Source of the DNA: Pilatotrama ljubarskyi
Lineage: Eukaryota > Basidiomycota > Agaricomycetes > Polyporales > Polyporaceae
NCBI GenBank assembly: GCA_022385805.1
Contig: MU277671.1
Coordinates: 132,808-196,807 of the forward strand
Reading direction: 5' to 3'
DNA length: 64,000 bases
Part shown: positions 34,046-46,347 of the stretch, piece by piece
Position numbering within the stretch: the first letter of the stretch is position 1
How the letters are laid out: the number at the start of each line of letters is the position of its first letter
Notes under the pieces: generated by a model
The model's input: the letters and a program-made list of their open reading frames with translations, nothing else
The model's database searches: none
Told to the model about the DNA's origin: nothing
Made by a program: the position numbers and the translations under genes

Positions 34046-34512
34046 CCGCATTGCGAGCTACAATGACTATCTCACTACTTAGCTCTCAGCATCCGCACAT
34101 TATTCTTCACGTCGGTTCCTTTTGGACGAATATGCTGTATGTACCATACTACCCTCGCCTCTGGGCAAGGTACTCGGTGGCCTTGAAGACTTCCATGGCT
34201 TATTACTACTCGAGTAGTTATCAGGCTGCTTGAGCTCTGATTTCGCTGCCGCATAGCAGGCGCGTCATCTGACCCGGTGAGCATGTCACGTGCCATGAAC
34301 GCGGCCAAGAAGAACTCGAAGGGAGTCCGTCGGCAGCCGCTTCGAATGTGTAGCCTATCGACTGTCCAGACGATAAGTACTGACTCGCGCGGATGTATAC
34401 ATATATACTGTCTCTGCGCATGGGCGCACTCGTCAGACGCCGCCATCTCCACAGGACACGAGAAGCCTGCTGACATCAAGCTCTTACCATCGTAGTGAGA
34501 AGCCAGGTCATC
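34046..34512. other. Intergenic, no gene recognised
   Basis: A 467 bp gap between two plus-strand genes. It contains AT-richer sequence near 34125-34240 and 34390-34410 that may serve as terminator and promoter. No coding signal is seen. Confidence 0.4.
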
Positions 34513-36101
34513 ATGTTCAGGTTACTTCGCAGCGTCACCCTCGCGCTCCTCATCCACTCGCCCTTTGCGTGGTCTCACCGCCATGGTCATCAGGGCCAAG
34601 TGCCTTTGGTGGACGTCCAGGATTTTGCGAAATCAGACTCAAGCAAGTCCCAGACATGGTCTGAAAAGTACGGCAAACAGATCGACCAGCCGTTCTCCGG
34701 ACCTCTCTCCTTCTCTCATCTTCCCTATTCGCGTTGCCTGGAAGATGAGAGTGCGGCCTTCGACATCGCGGTACTGGGCATGCCATTCGACACTGCTGTG
34801 ACCTATCGTCCTGGTGCACGGTTTGGTCCGTACGCCATCCGATCTGGGAGTCGGAGGCAGCGCGAGACTCGAGGCTACACGCTCTCATGGAGGAACAACC
34901 CGTACGAGCTCGGCTCCAAAATCATGGATTGTGGAGATGTAGGTGCACCGTGGCCGTCCAACGCGTTTCGCAAGTTGATCAGCTGTATACCGTACAGGTT
35001 CCCGTCAACCCGTTCGATAACGCTCTAGCCGTTGACCAAATGGAAGTGGCTTACTCGACACTGCTCGCGCGCCCGGCCGCCAGTAATGAATCCACGGCGC
35101 TCTCTTCTGTAACCCAGAAGTTCGCAAAGGATGGCAAGCAGCACCCTCGGATTGTCAGGTACAGGGTTTCGAGCCACACGAGGCTTGACGAAGACTCACT
35201 TTGTGTGACTGCAGCTTGGGTGGAGACCACACGATAGTGCTTCCCATCCTTCGCTCATTGAACAAGGTCTACGGACCTGTCTCGGTGATACACTTCGACG
35301 CACATCTGGACACTTGGCCCGCATATCCAGGCACCAGCACGGAACAGTCCCGCGTCACGCATGGGACGTTCTTCTACCTAGCCCGCGAGGAAGGACTTAT
35401 GACCAACACAAGCATCCACGCCGGCATTCGCTGCAAGCTCACTGTGAGTCCTGTCCGCCACGACTTGTTCCATGCTTTGGGTGCGAGGAGCGGACTGAGC
35501 ATGCGTGTGTCAGGGAATGGCAGATCTCGAGAACGACGCCTCTGTCGGCTTCCAGCTAATTTCTACCGACGACATTGACGACTACGGTGTCACCGCCATC
35601 ATCAAGCGCATCCGCGATCGTGTCGGAGACTCACCTGTCTATCTCAGGTATGGTACAGTCATTCGGATGGGACTTCCTGGCGTTGATGTCCGTTTCCATG
35701 TGCCAGCCTCGACATCGACGTTATTGATCCTGGCCTCGCACCTGCCACGGGGACGCCCGAGGCAGGCGGCTGGACCACCCGCGAAGTCAAGCGTATCATT
35801 CGCGGGCTGGCGGGCCTCAACTTTGTGTAAGCATTCGCCTACTATGGCTCAATCTCAGCTTCTCATCGGCTTGCCGCAATACAGCGGCGCAGACATCGTC
35901 GAGGTTGCACCGGCTTACGATAATGGTCCGTAATTGCTTTCTCCTGGTAGCTCTCGTACTGACCCTTGCGCGACACCGTCTGTAGCCGAAATCACGGGTA
36001 TCGCAGCGGCCGACATCGTCCACGACTTCCTGTCGATGCTGCTGTCATCGGAACCTCCTGCGCCTCATAGCAGCTGGGGACCGGCGAGAGATGAGCTTTG
36101 A
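34513..36101 (+). CDS. Secreted agmatinase/arginase-family ureohydrolase
   Basis: Model: join(34513..34938,34998..35158,35215..35443,35514..35647,35707..35826,35885..35925,35986..36101), 408 aa. Residues 1-21 form a signal peptide ([21 protein letters not shown]). The ureohydrolase core is complete: GARFGP, LGGDH (D200, H201), DAHLD (D224, H226, D228) and SLDIDVIDP (D319, D321, D324), which together bind the paired manganese ions. Family members hydrolyse agmatine, guanidino acids or similar to urea plus an amine. Agmatinase is the most likely annotation, but substrate is not decided by these motifs. The ATG at 34513 is preferred because it begins the signal peptide. Confidence 0.9.
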
Positions 36102-36444
36102 TTCGCAGCCTACGTGGTGGATACTTGTATACATGTCGTATCACAGAGCACGGGCAAAACATCTTGGTTACAAATGCTACTGCTCATCATTTCGTGGCGA
36201 CATGGCGAGAAAGCGCATCCTACTGTACATCCACGCACAGGTAACGAACGCCCAAGGTCGGATGAATAATTACGACATATAGTACTAGTGTGTCCGTTGC
36301 ACACGCATGGCGTACGTGCACTGCTCGCAACAGAGCGGAGGAAAGTCGAAGGGTGAGGGGAAGAAGGAAAAGGGTAGCCTGTCTGTGCGTGCGCGTAGAA
36401 AGAACGTCCGTGAAGCAATCTGAGGTGTATACCCTATCGGCGTG
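36102..36444. other. Intergenic between convergent genes
   Basis: A 343 bp gap holding the 3' ends of the ureohydrolase (plus) and PalI-type (minus) genes. No gene is seen. Confidence 0.45.
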
Positions 36445-38317
36445 CTAATGCTTCGTGCCCCATTGCCCTGGCGGCTGAGCGGTCGCAGCGTCATACATGG
36501 GTGGGGCGTCCTCATGTTCGTGCTCTTCCACTGGTGATTCGACCACGGCCGAGGGCTGAGATCGGTTCGGGCCGCGTGGTCCTCGCGGGCTCGTCGGCGA
36601 TGTCTGGGCCATGGGAGGGGCTATCGTTGTGTTGATCGGCGCGGGCGCCGACGTGTACGCCGTAGTCCCACTGTACGTTGACGGCGCACTCGGGGCGGGC
36701 GACGGTCCGCCGTAGGGCGGGTAGGAGGGCATGTCCGCTGCAGGAACAACGTTCGCGCCGTACCCGCCGCCGCTGAGCGTGTAGTTCCGCTCTGGGGGCG
36801 CGAGTGGCGGAGCATACGACCCTTGTGGGCGGTACGGGTTCGTGCCGGAGCCGCCGCTGGGCGGAGGCGAGGACGGACTCGCGTTGTGCATGTAGTAGGG
36901 ATCGGCGTTGAAGTTCGTCTGGGGCATCGCTGGTTGCGCGGCGAATGGATCCGCGGGGGTAGTATGGTAATCAGACGGGTATTGCTGGTGCGAGACTGCG
37001 GAGTGGTCTGCGAAGTATTGTCAGCGACGCCGACGGCGAGATAACCCCGCACCACTCACATGAGGTCCCACGGGCCGGGTGGCTGTAGGCTGAACCTGTC
37101 GTCGGTTGCTGCTGATGACCATACTGACCGTAAGACGTGCTCGGACCGAGGTACGACGCGCCGACGGCGGCAGGCGCGGCAGGTGCTGCGCCAGGAGGCA
37201 GGGTGTAGGGGTCTGTATATCCGGACGTTCCCTGTGTGTGCTGGCTGCCTTGCCGCGTCGGTGATGGGTAGGCGTTCTGGGGCTGGGCCGGAGTGCTGTA
37301 GAAAGCGTCGACTGCACGCGTACCAGGCGCTGCCTGAGCGTATCCACCGGCATAACGAGGCTGCGTCTGGCTACCTTGACGAGTGTAGGCAGCTGTTCCG
37401 GCGCCGACACCAGCGCCACCAGATGGCTGTTGCGAGTGGTAAGGGAGGATTTGGTCACCATCCTCGACATATGTTTCGTCTGCCTTCGACGTCAATGGCT
37501 GGCGCTCATACTCCTGGAATGCCGGGAGGCCAATCTCATTCTTCCCTGCGGCCTGACGGGCCTTCCTGTCGGCTTCAGCCTTGACGGCCTCCAGACGCAT
37601 CTGCTCTGCGTAGCTGCTGTCGGGTACGGGGCGCGCCTCTCTGTCGAAACCATGTGGACGGCGCCTGATACAGCATCTGCCGAGACCATAGAAGCATCCC
37701 GCGAAGAAGAGCAGGATGAAGGCGGCGAGCGTTAACCAGATGGAGATACCCATCTCTGCGTGGCCCCCGTCTACGTTGTTGACACGCGACTTGGTGAGGA
37801 AGAATAGGACGAGGTCGAAGATGAAGGCAGTCATGGCGATGGATGCGGAGAAGCCAGAGATGCAGGTGCTGCAGTATGTCATGGACATTTCACGGACGTG
37901 CGCGAGAAGGCCGAAGACGGCGGAGATACCAGCGAGGACGAGGGCGACAATGTGGAGTACGAGTGCATAGGTGACCCATTTGACAAGCACCGTCGGTATC
38001 TTGATCGGAGTGTTATCACCAAGGAGGGCATTCACGTCTGACGAAGCAAGCTATAGGACGAGCGAGACATGGTCGGGGATGCACTCACCAAGCTGGTACC
38101 CTACAGATGGCTTCGAGCATGTTGTACCGCTTGGAAGAGTTAGGCAGTATCCCAAGGTTCCAAATGTGACTGATTCTGTGCTGCCGCCGACGTTGACTGA
38201 GGCCTTGAGGAAGTAGATGGACTTGAGGATAGGAACGTTAAATGAGACAACGGCTAGTAGGGCGGTCGCGATGAGGGTCACAAGGAAACCCGGGGTCGCA
38301 GGACGAAGGATGCCCAT
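36445..38317 (-). CDS. PalI/Rim9-type pH-response membrane protein
   Basis: Model: complement(join(36445..37007,37060..38037,38089..38317)), 589 aa. Four membrane helices: an N-terminal one in MGILRPATPGFLVTLIATALLAVVSF, then three at about residues 93-195 (VTYALVLHIVALVLAGISAVFGLL and following). The first outer loop has GYCLTLPSGTTC, the two-cysteine loop of the SUR7/PalI family. The C-terminal ~380 residues are low-complexity, rich in Gln, Pro, Tyr, Gly and Ser, with repeated short tyrosine motifs. PalI/Rim9 stabilises the PalH/Rim21 alkaline-pH sensor at the plasma membrane. Only two introns, far fewer than neighbours. Confidence 0.88.
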
Positions 38318-38708
38318 CGTGCAAACTGTTGAGGACGATGGGCAAGAAATGAAGGGGGCAAATCAGAAGAAAGTGGGAGATGAGGAAGGCGCAGAGGCTG
38401 AGGACAGGTTGTTCACACTCGGGGGCTGTGCTCGACAAGCTTCAAGCGGAGCAGCGTGACGACCGTGCAGGCCGTCCCCGCATAGGCGCCCGGAGGAGGT
38501 CTCTCCAAGACAACTCCGTGCCAGACTGCGCCGCCGACGTCCTACGCTACATTCCGGAGAAACACTGCCGTCTGCCTTTTCTGCGGGTATATGGGCACAC
38601 AAGTGAGCGCATGTCGCAGACATGCCCAACATGGCTAGCGATTGCTGCCGATATCCAATTCAACGCTAACACGGTACGTGATACAGAGCCGCCCACTGCC
38701 ACATCAGT
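38318..38708. other. Intergenic, no gene recognised
   Basis: A 391 bp gap upstream of the PalI-type gene and downstream of GNAT copy B. No coding signal is seen. Confidence 0.4.
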
Positions 38709-39544
38709 TTACTGCCCAGTCGCACCGGCGGCCTCTGCGCTGTCGTCCATCTCCTCCCACCACAGTATATGAAAGCCTTCTATCAACTGCCCTGCACTGG
38801 TCACCTTGTGTATCCTAACCGTATCCACGATCCCAAACCCGAGTTTCTCCAGCACTCGTATGCTTCCCCGATTCCCTATGATCGTCTCTGCTCGCGCTCG
38901 GCGCGCCCCCATGCGAGGTATGACCCAGGACTGCATGAGTGTACGCAGCGCGCAGGTCATGACTCCTTGGCCATGCAGTAGCGCGGTGAGGTAGTCTACA
39001 AGACGGGCATCAACGAGTTTCTGTCTAGGTGCTCAGTGACCCTCTGAAGACGCCACTCACAGCCTATGCACCACACAATCTCTGGATCTCCCGTCTTCCT
39101 GCTCTCGTTCCTAGAGGCGAGACGTTCTTGCTCTGCTCTGTCCCGTACGTCCGGGAAGTTACAGCGGCTGAACTCTATCGCCCCGAGGTAGACGTCCGAG
39201 CCGTCGTCGTTGATCCCTCTCAAGCAACTGACCGGGCACCCGCTCACGGCTGCAAACGGTCCTCGCGGCTGCTCTTCCTCGGCTACGCGCAGCTCATGCA
39301 GGACTGCGTCAGACTTCTCCTTCGTCTGCGCCACCCAGTCTTCCCCATGGCTCTCCAGGTAAGGAAACGCGAGTCCATCCAGCCACCGCTTGACAGGATC
39401 AGAGTTGAGAATCGCGACGATGTGAGGTACGTCTTCCCGGCGGGGTGGTGTGATTATGATGCGGTCGTACGGTGGAGGAAGTTGGATGTACAGCTCGCCA
39501 GTCCGAGGATGTCGCTGCAAGGGATAGGACTGGGAGAAAGGCAT
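38709..39544 (-). CDS. GNAT N-acetyltransferase, tandem copy B
   Basis: Model: complement(join(38709..38995,39061..39544)), 256 aa. The fold is of the RimJ/RimL-like GNAT type: IIITPPRREDVPHIVAILN at the start, a central segment with VSGCPVSCLR, then YYLTALLHGQGVMTCALRTLMQSW in place of the acetyl-CoA loop. SIRVLEKLGFGIVDT is the C-terminal signature. The usual Q/R-x-x-G-x-G/A loop reads LLHGQGV here, against SHQGKGI in copy A, so cofactor binding is less certain. Substrate unknown. Exon 1 is exactly 484 nt, as in copy A, supporting tandem duplication. Confidence 0.8.
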
Positions 39545-39996
39545 GGCTGGCTGAGTCCGGACTAGGTCGAGCCCGGCATATAGGCACCTGCCCATCCTCT
39601 TCCGACCGACAGCTTCAATATCTCTTGCGCAGAACCTTCGTATGACTGTTGTTTGGCGACTGCGAGCAGAGATTGCACCGTTGTCAGCCATTCGCAGTCT
39701 TCGCAGGTGCGTCGTGATGCGGGCCGATCTAGACGACAACGGTGGGATCATGCCCTACAGTACAGCAGTACGCATCGCTCGCTGGACGGAACAAGGCATC
39801 ACTATCTCCCTCAGCGGACAACAAGCTACCCTAGCTACTCGATGCATGGCGCACACGTTCCTTGGCCTTCGCATCATAGCCATCCCCATCCAAGAATAGA
39901 TGCTTCGTTCCTTCAAAGTATCATGTAGAGCAGATCTAGAGTGCTGTCGAATTCCCAGACCAGCCCACAGGGACCCAACTCCAACCCGGCATGCAA
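39545..39996. other. Intergenic between the two GNAT genes
   Basis: A 452 bp spacer. Short open frames exist on both strands but show no GNAT remnants or other motif. Confidence 0.4.
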
Positions 39997-40788
39997 TCAT
40001 GACTCGGCTTTCCACCATAGAATGTCCATCCCGTCAATCTTCCTCCCTGAGTTCAGGAACTTGTTTTCCAGCGGTATAGTCTTCTCATACACAAAGCCTA
40101 ACTTCTCGAAGACCCGTCGACTACCGATGTTGTCCGTGAACGTTTCGACGCGTATCTGGCGCACGCCCATGCGTGGGACGGCCCATTCGCGTAGAATGGT
40201 CCCGATGGCAGTCGTCATGATGCCCTTGCCTTGATGGGACGGTGCGATATAGTCTACGATTGGCAATCAGTTACTGTCGCCGTCAGGAAATCTTGGTCGC
40301 TCACCGCCGATGCACCATATAATCTCTGGATCGCCGACCGGCTTCTCTGCATTGGGCTTCGCAAGCCTATCTTTCTCCTCGTCGTCCGCCACATCTGGCC
40401 ACCTCTCGCGCACGAGCGCGATGTCGCCCAGAAAGAGATCGGTGCCATCTTCGAGGACTTCCCTCAGACTGCGCACAGGGCAAGCCGACACGAGCACGGG
40501 GGGCTCGTCTGAATGTTCCGCGTTCGCTCGCTGTAGCTCTTCGAACGCGGCGTCGGCGCCTTTCTTCACTTTCTCCAGCCAGGATTCGGCGTGCTCCGGG
40601 CGGTAGGGGAAGGGTGGGCCGTCCAGCCACATATACAGAGCGGGATCGTTCATGTAGGAAATGATCGTCGGGGCGTCGCTCATGCGCGGCGGTGTGATGA
40701 TGATCTTGTCATGCGGAGCCGGGAGCCGCAGGAAGGGCTCCCCAGTCTCCGGATGGAACTGCAGGGGATGGAACTGTGACTGGGCCAT
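39997..40788 (-). CDS. GNAT N-acetyltransferase, tandem copy A
   Basis: Model: complement(join(39997..40253,40305..40788)), 246 aa. IIITPPRMSDAPTIISYMND begins the GNAT fold. DYIAPSHQGKGIMTTAIGTIL carries an intact acetyl-CoA pyrophosphate loop (Q-G-K-G), and GSRRVFEKLGFVYEKT is the terminal signature. Relatives acetylate amino groups of proteins, antibiotics or small amines; nothing here decides which. The exon structure is the same as copy B, two exons with the intron in the same place. It is divergent from EF-2 across 677 bp. Confidence 0.85.
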
Positions 40789-41465
40789 TCTGTTGAAGGG
40801 GGTTGGCGAAGGCTTGCAAGACAGGCCAAAAGACACGTGGCGGCAGATGTCAACTCGACAAGTCAGGATTCGTGCGGAGGCGAACGGCGCCGTTCAGTGG
40901 TAGGAGACGCAGGGGTAACGACTCAGCGACTACGAGCTGACTACTTATAGAGTCAGGACAGCGAGGCGACGGTACCGACAGAACAGCCATCATCGCGCAA
41001 CTTGCTGCCGTGAATGTTCTATGATGGATGACTAGACCAGGTGACTCCGCAAGTCCCGAGCACCAACACGAACACGTCGATGCATCTGAGAATCGTGAAT
41101 TTTGAGATCGTAAGTCGGGCAAGCTAGAGACGTGCGACAGAGCAGGAGATGTGCGAGGGCGTAGTCCTGGAGCAGTCGAGAGTGCGGACGAGGGCGTCCA
41201 GGTGGCAGCCAACCACAAATAGACGCTCTCCGCGAGCGCGGGAGTGCGGGAGCGCGGAGGCACGTGCTCGAGGTTAGTAACCTGCCCTAAAGCGATCGAT
41301 AAGCAGGACGAGGTGGGGCTGCAAAAGTTTGCACGCATCTTCACGTCGAGTTCTGCAGCCCCCGGCGAGCTTGCTCAACTCTCCTCTCTTCCCTATCCTC
41401 CACCGCAGACAGTGCGGCGGCCCCTCGTCTTTTTCCCATCGTTCTCTCTGTAAAAACCAGTCACC
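40789..41465. other. Divergent upstream region of GNAT copy A and EF-2
   Basis: A 677 bp region. Around 41235-41265 a GCGCGGGAGTGCGGGAGCGCGG-like imperfect repeat lies on the EF-2 side, followed by strongly pyrimidine-rich sequence up to the start. No gene is seen. Confidence 0.45.
41377..41450 (+). promoter_or_regulatory. Pyrimidine-rich core promoter/leader of EF-2
   Basis: Two CT-rich blocks (41377-41402 and 41421-41450) precede the EF-2 ATG, which sits in a strong CAGTCACCATGG context. CT blocks of this kind mark start sites of highly expressed fungal genes. I infer a translation-factor-type promoter; start sites cannot be placed exactly. Confidence 0.5.
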
Positions 41466-44400
41466 ATGGTGTAAGTACCGTCTCTTCGCGCGTAGATATA
41501 CGCTCTCCGTGCTCATCGCGTCTTTTCCGCGACGGATGGCAGTAACTTCACCGTCGGTGAGTACCAACCGTGCTGTACAAACGTTCCGCAGTGACTGACG
41601 CTGCGGCGGTATCCAGACCAGATTCGGGCCCTCATGGACCGCCCGACCAACATTCGTAACATGAGTGTCATTGCTCATGGTACGTCCCCCACCAAATCTT
41701 CTCAGGAGTAGGCCCTGGTCTCACCGGCCCCTTCCCCCGCGCAGTCGACCACGGAAAGTCCACTCTCACGGATTCGCTCGTCTCGAAGGCCGGTATCATC
41801 GCCAGCTCAAAAGCGGGCGATATGCGGTTTACAGATACACGAGACGACGAAAAGGAGCGTGGTATCACGATCAAGTCGACGGCCATTTCCATGTACTTCG
41901 AGGTCGACAAGGAGGACATCTCTGCCATTAAGCAGAAGACCGAGGGTGAGTGCTCATCTTAGCGAGCGAGCTGCTGCATGGATCTGACAAATCTACGCGT
42001 AACACCAGGTACCGAGTTCCTGATCAACCTGATCGATTCCCCCGGGCACGTTGACTTCTCCTCGGAGGTCACGGCCGCTCTCCGTGTCACTGACGGTGCT
42101 CTCGTCGTCGTCGACTGTGTTGAGGGTGTTTGCGTCCAGACCGAGACTGTGCTCCGCCAGGCACTTACCGAGCGTATCAAGCCCGTCGTCGTCATCAACA
42201 AGGTTGACCGTGCCCTCCTCGAGCTCCAGGTTTCCAAGGAGGACCTCTTCCAGTCGTTCTCGCGTACTATCGAGTCCGTGAACGTCATCATCTCGACCTA
42301 CAACGATGCGGCGCTTGGTGACGTCCAGGTCTACCCCGAGAAGGGTACCGTTGCCTTCGGTTCCGGTCTTCACGGATGGGGCTTCACCCTCCGCCAGTTC
42401 GCTGCCCGCTATTCCAAGAAGTTCGGTGTGGACAAGGACAAGATGATGACCAAGCTCTGGGGCGACAACTTCTTCAACCCCGCGACGAAGAAGTGGACGA
42501 CGAAGAGCACTGACGCCGATGGCAAGCCTCTCGAGCGTGCCTTCAACATGTTTGTCCTTGACCCTATCTTCCGTATCTTCGACGCCGTCATGAACTTCAA
42601 GAAGGACGCCATCACGACGATGTGCGAGAAGCTCGACATCAAGCTTGCTCAGGAGGAGCGTGACCTCGAGGGCAAGGCTCTCCTCAAGGTCATCATGAGG
42701 AAGTTCCTTCCCGCCGGTGACTCCCTCCTGGAGATGATTGTCATCAACCTCCCCTCGCCCGCCACCGCGCAGCGCTACCGTGTCGAGACCCTCTATGAGG
42801 GTCCCATGGACGACGAGTCCGCCATCGGTATCCGTGACTGCGACCCCAAGGGCCCCCTGGTCTGCTACATCTCCAAGATGGTGCCGACCTCTGATAAGGG
42901 TCGCTTCTACGCCTTCGGTCGTGTCTTCTCCGGTACCGTTCGTGCTGGCCCCAAGATCCGTATTCAGGGTCCCAACTACGTCCCGGGCAAGAAGGACGAC
43001 CTGTTTGTCAAGTCGGTGCAGCGAACCGTGCTCATGATGGGTCGTTACGTTGAGCCCATTGAGGACTGCCCGGCCGGTAACATCGTCGGTCTCGTCGGTA
43101 TCGACCAGTTCCTGCTCAAGAGCGGTACCCTCACCTCGTCCGAGACCGCGCACAACATGAAGGTTATGAGGTTCTCCGTCTCGCCCGTCGTGCAGGTCGC
43201 CGTCGAGGTCAAGAACGCCGCGGATCTCCCCAAGCTCGTCGAAGGTCTCAAGCGTCTTTCGAAGTCCGACCCCTGTGTCCAGGCGTGGATTAACGAGAGC
43301 GGTGAGCACATCGTCGCCGGTGCTGGTGAGCTCCACTTGGAGATCTGCTTGAAGGTATGTTTGCGAAACAGACGTGCGGCTGCATTAGCTCATTATATGC
43401 TTGCAGGATCTCCAAGAAGACCACGCTGGTGTTCCCCTCAAGATTTCCGACCCCGTTGTGCCCTACCGTGAGACCGTCAAGGCTGAGTCGTCGATCGTCG
43501 CGCTCTCGAAGTCGCAGAACAAGCACAACCGTCTCTACGCGAAGGCGCAGCCCCTCGACGAGGAGCTTTCGCTCGCCATCGAGAGTGGTAAGGTCAACGC
43601 TCGCGACGATTACAAGGTCCGCGCACGTATCCTCGCCGACGAGTACGGCTGGGATGTCACCGACGCCCGTAAGATCTGGTGCTTCGGTCCGGACACCACC
43701 GGCCCGAACGTCCTCGTCGACGTCACCAAGGGTGTGCAGTACCTCAACGAGATCAAGGACTCTTGCGTCGCTGCCTTCCAGTGGGCAACCAAGGAGGGTG
43801 TCTGCGCTGAGGAGAACATGCGTGGCGTCCGCGTGAACATCCTCGATGTCACGGTAAGTTTCGCGGGAGAACCCGACCGCGTCGAGATTGAATCTCATTG
43901 CCTGTTCGTTTGTCTAGCTCCACACCGATGCCATCCATCGTGGTGGAGGACAGATCATCCCCACGTGCCGTCGTGTCACGTACGCTGCGTGCTTGCTCGC
44001 GGACCCTGGTCTCCAGGAGCCCGTCTACCTCGGTGAGTGCAGCGGATGCTATGTGCCCACGACGTCATAGATTACTGACGTCGGCCGATACAGTCGAGAT
44101 CCAGTGCCCGGAGAACGCGATCGGTGGTATCTACTCGGTGCTCAACAAGCGCCGTGGACAGGTCTTCAGCGAGGAGCAGCGTGTCGGCACGCCCATGTTC
44201 ACGGTCAAGGCCTACCTGCCCGTGTCCGAGTCCTTTGGCTTCAACGGCGAGCTCCGCTCGCAAACCGGTGGCCAGGCGTTCCCCCAGTGCGTGTTCGACC
44301 ATTGGGAGTTGCTCAGCGGCTGTAAGTGAACCCGCTTGTTATCACGCGCTCGTTTGCACGATGCTCACCCGATGACGCCTTCAGCGCCTCTCGAGAAGGG

Positions 44401-44555
44401 CAGCAAGCTCGAGGAGCTCGTCAAGAGCATCCGTATCCGCAAGGGTCTCAAGGTGAGTCACGCATGCGTGTCTCCAGTCGGTGTTGGCGCGATCGCTGAC
44501 GTCGATTACGCAGCCCGACATTCCTTCTCTGGACACGTACTACGACAAGCTCTAG
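41466..44555 (+). CDS. EFT1: Translation elongation factor 2 (eEF2)
   Basis: Model: join(41466..41470,41543..41556,41617..41679,41745..41945,42009..43354,43407..43853,43918..44032,44094..44321,44385..44452,44514..44555), 842 aa, the same length as yeast eEF2. This GTPase drives ribosome translocation in the cytosol. GTP motifs are intact: [33 protein letters not shown] and [20 protein letters not shown] contains His699, the diphthamide site, at the yeast position. Exon 1 has only five bases (ATGGT) and exon 2 fourteen, giving MVNFTV. Codons are overwhelmingly C- or G-ending, as expected for an abundant protein. EFT1 is the yeast symbol. Confidence 0.98.
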
Positions 44556-46347
44556 ACGGGGGTTGTACGAATGCAGAAGTTCATCGATGTGCCAATGTGT
44601 CCTACTGTGTTATCAGCGTCCGCCGCCTTCTGTTAGCATTCTCTCCTTCCCACCCTGTTGTACTACTGTGTCCCGCTCGCTCGCCGATCATCCCAATCGC
44701 AAACGCATTCTTACGTCTTTCACGCAATGAATATATCGGATCCCAACGCATCGATGCGTGCATCCCGAGGGCTGCACTTGCCCGCTGCCCATGAGATCGA
44801 GAAGCATCGGATGAGCTGGAGGATTCCAGCGAGTGCTTAGGCAGCGATACATCGAAGCGCGGGCGTGCAGCGACGGAACGTAGATAGCAGACGTCACGGG
44901 TTGAGGAGGCGGAGTTCTGGGGGACAAGTCTAAGAGAGTCCGCGGCCGGGGTTCGCGCGGAGGGAAGATGTGGGAGCGCGTGTGCGTGGAGGGCATCGGG
45001 GGTGCAAAGGAGGAGCTCATATCAGAGCTGCTTCGGATCCAGTCAGACGACGTCGAGTGGCCATGGGGCGGCCGTGGCAGGGGCGTTCAGAATCCAGCAG
45101 GTGCCACGGGCGGGGAGGAAGGTCGGGTCAGGAAGACTCGAGGAGCCCGGGGCGAACCTGCTGCGTTTGCACTAGCACGAGTACTTTCCTCTATAGTACG
45201 ACGCCAGAGGATCTGGATCGCAGCTTGGCGGCAGGGAAGCCCTCACTAGCGACGAGCACGATGTACCTAGGAGAGCAGCCGTACGTATAGTGCTGTGGAA
45301 ATCGACGCGAACGGCGTGCTATATCCGACGCGGGTTCGCGCAGAGCCCGTTCCTGTTCGCCTCGCGAATTCTCATGTCGCGCTTCTCGCATTCCTCGCTT
45401 CCAATTCCCGGTCTCTGACGTCACCCCTCCTCCCTCAAGATAGCGGCCTCTCCCATGACCCTCGTCCCCGTGCTCTCGCGTCTCGCGTCTCGAACCTCGA
45501 CGACCCGCGCTGCGCACACGTCCGCGTCATCGTCGTTCAAGGAACTGCATTAGACAGTTACAATACCGAGTTAGGACAAGCGCCGTGTGTGTACTCTATA
45601 TACTACGGATGATGCGGGTAAGGTGCGAGAGCGATGGTACAGTGCAAACAGACGCGAGAGTCGATACTACGTGATAGAGAAGATAGGTGGAGACCGAAAA
45701 CGGAACGAACACGAGCTGCAAAGAAGCAAGACGGGGCAGCGCCGCGCACCCACGCTGCCATCACGTCCGCGAGAAGAGAACAGAGGATGCAGCGGAGGAT
45801 GACAGCCCCGGAAGATGGTAAGAGTCGCGAAGGCGTCAAGGAAGAACCAGTGGAATACAAATATACGAATCGGCCAAGGGGATGAACGCTGCAACCCATG
45901 GCAAGCCGCAGCGGTGGTGGTGGTGGTGATGAACAAGAGAAGGACCCCGTTACGTGGTGCACAGCACCGAACTAGTCCCACCGCGTGTCCCGGTGCGTCC
46001 GCGTCCGTCAAGGAAAGGAAAGGCGAGAGGCAGCATCCCCGTGTCTTGCATCACGCCAAGCGTCCGACGCGGGCGGGCGTGAGCGCCAGGCTCGCGCGCG
46101 AGGGGCTCGCGGGGCCGCGGCGTCAAGGGGTTGCGAATAGCGCGCGCTGGCGCTCGCAGGGAAGAGCGAACGGCGCCCGGCTCAGGGGAGGGAAGCGGCT
46201 TCTTCGACGTGGTCGCACGAGGAAGGCATAGGCGGTGGCTCATATGGTGTCGGGTGGGTGGTAGATGAACCTCCGTGGGTTCGTTCCGTTCGGAGGAAGA
46301 TCGAGGGCGTGGTGAGGAGCGGAGACGCATGTATGCGTCGAGGATGA
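44556..46347. other. 1.8 kb without a recognised gene
   Basis: Downstream of EF-2. The first ~200 bp is presumably 3' untranslated sequence. Beyond it, open frames overlap on both strands and look random. A (GGT)n run lies at 45913-45928. A non-coding RNA or a diverged gene could hide here; I cannot support one. Confidence 0.4.

Noticed and set aside
41993..43336. 447-codon open frame on the strand opposite EF-2
   Set aside because: It mirrors the EF-2 exon exactly and exists because strong C/G third-position bias removes stop codons on the opposite strand. No motif and no independent splice or start context.
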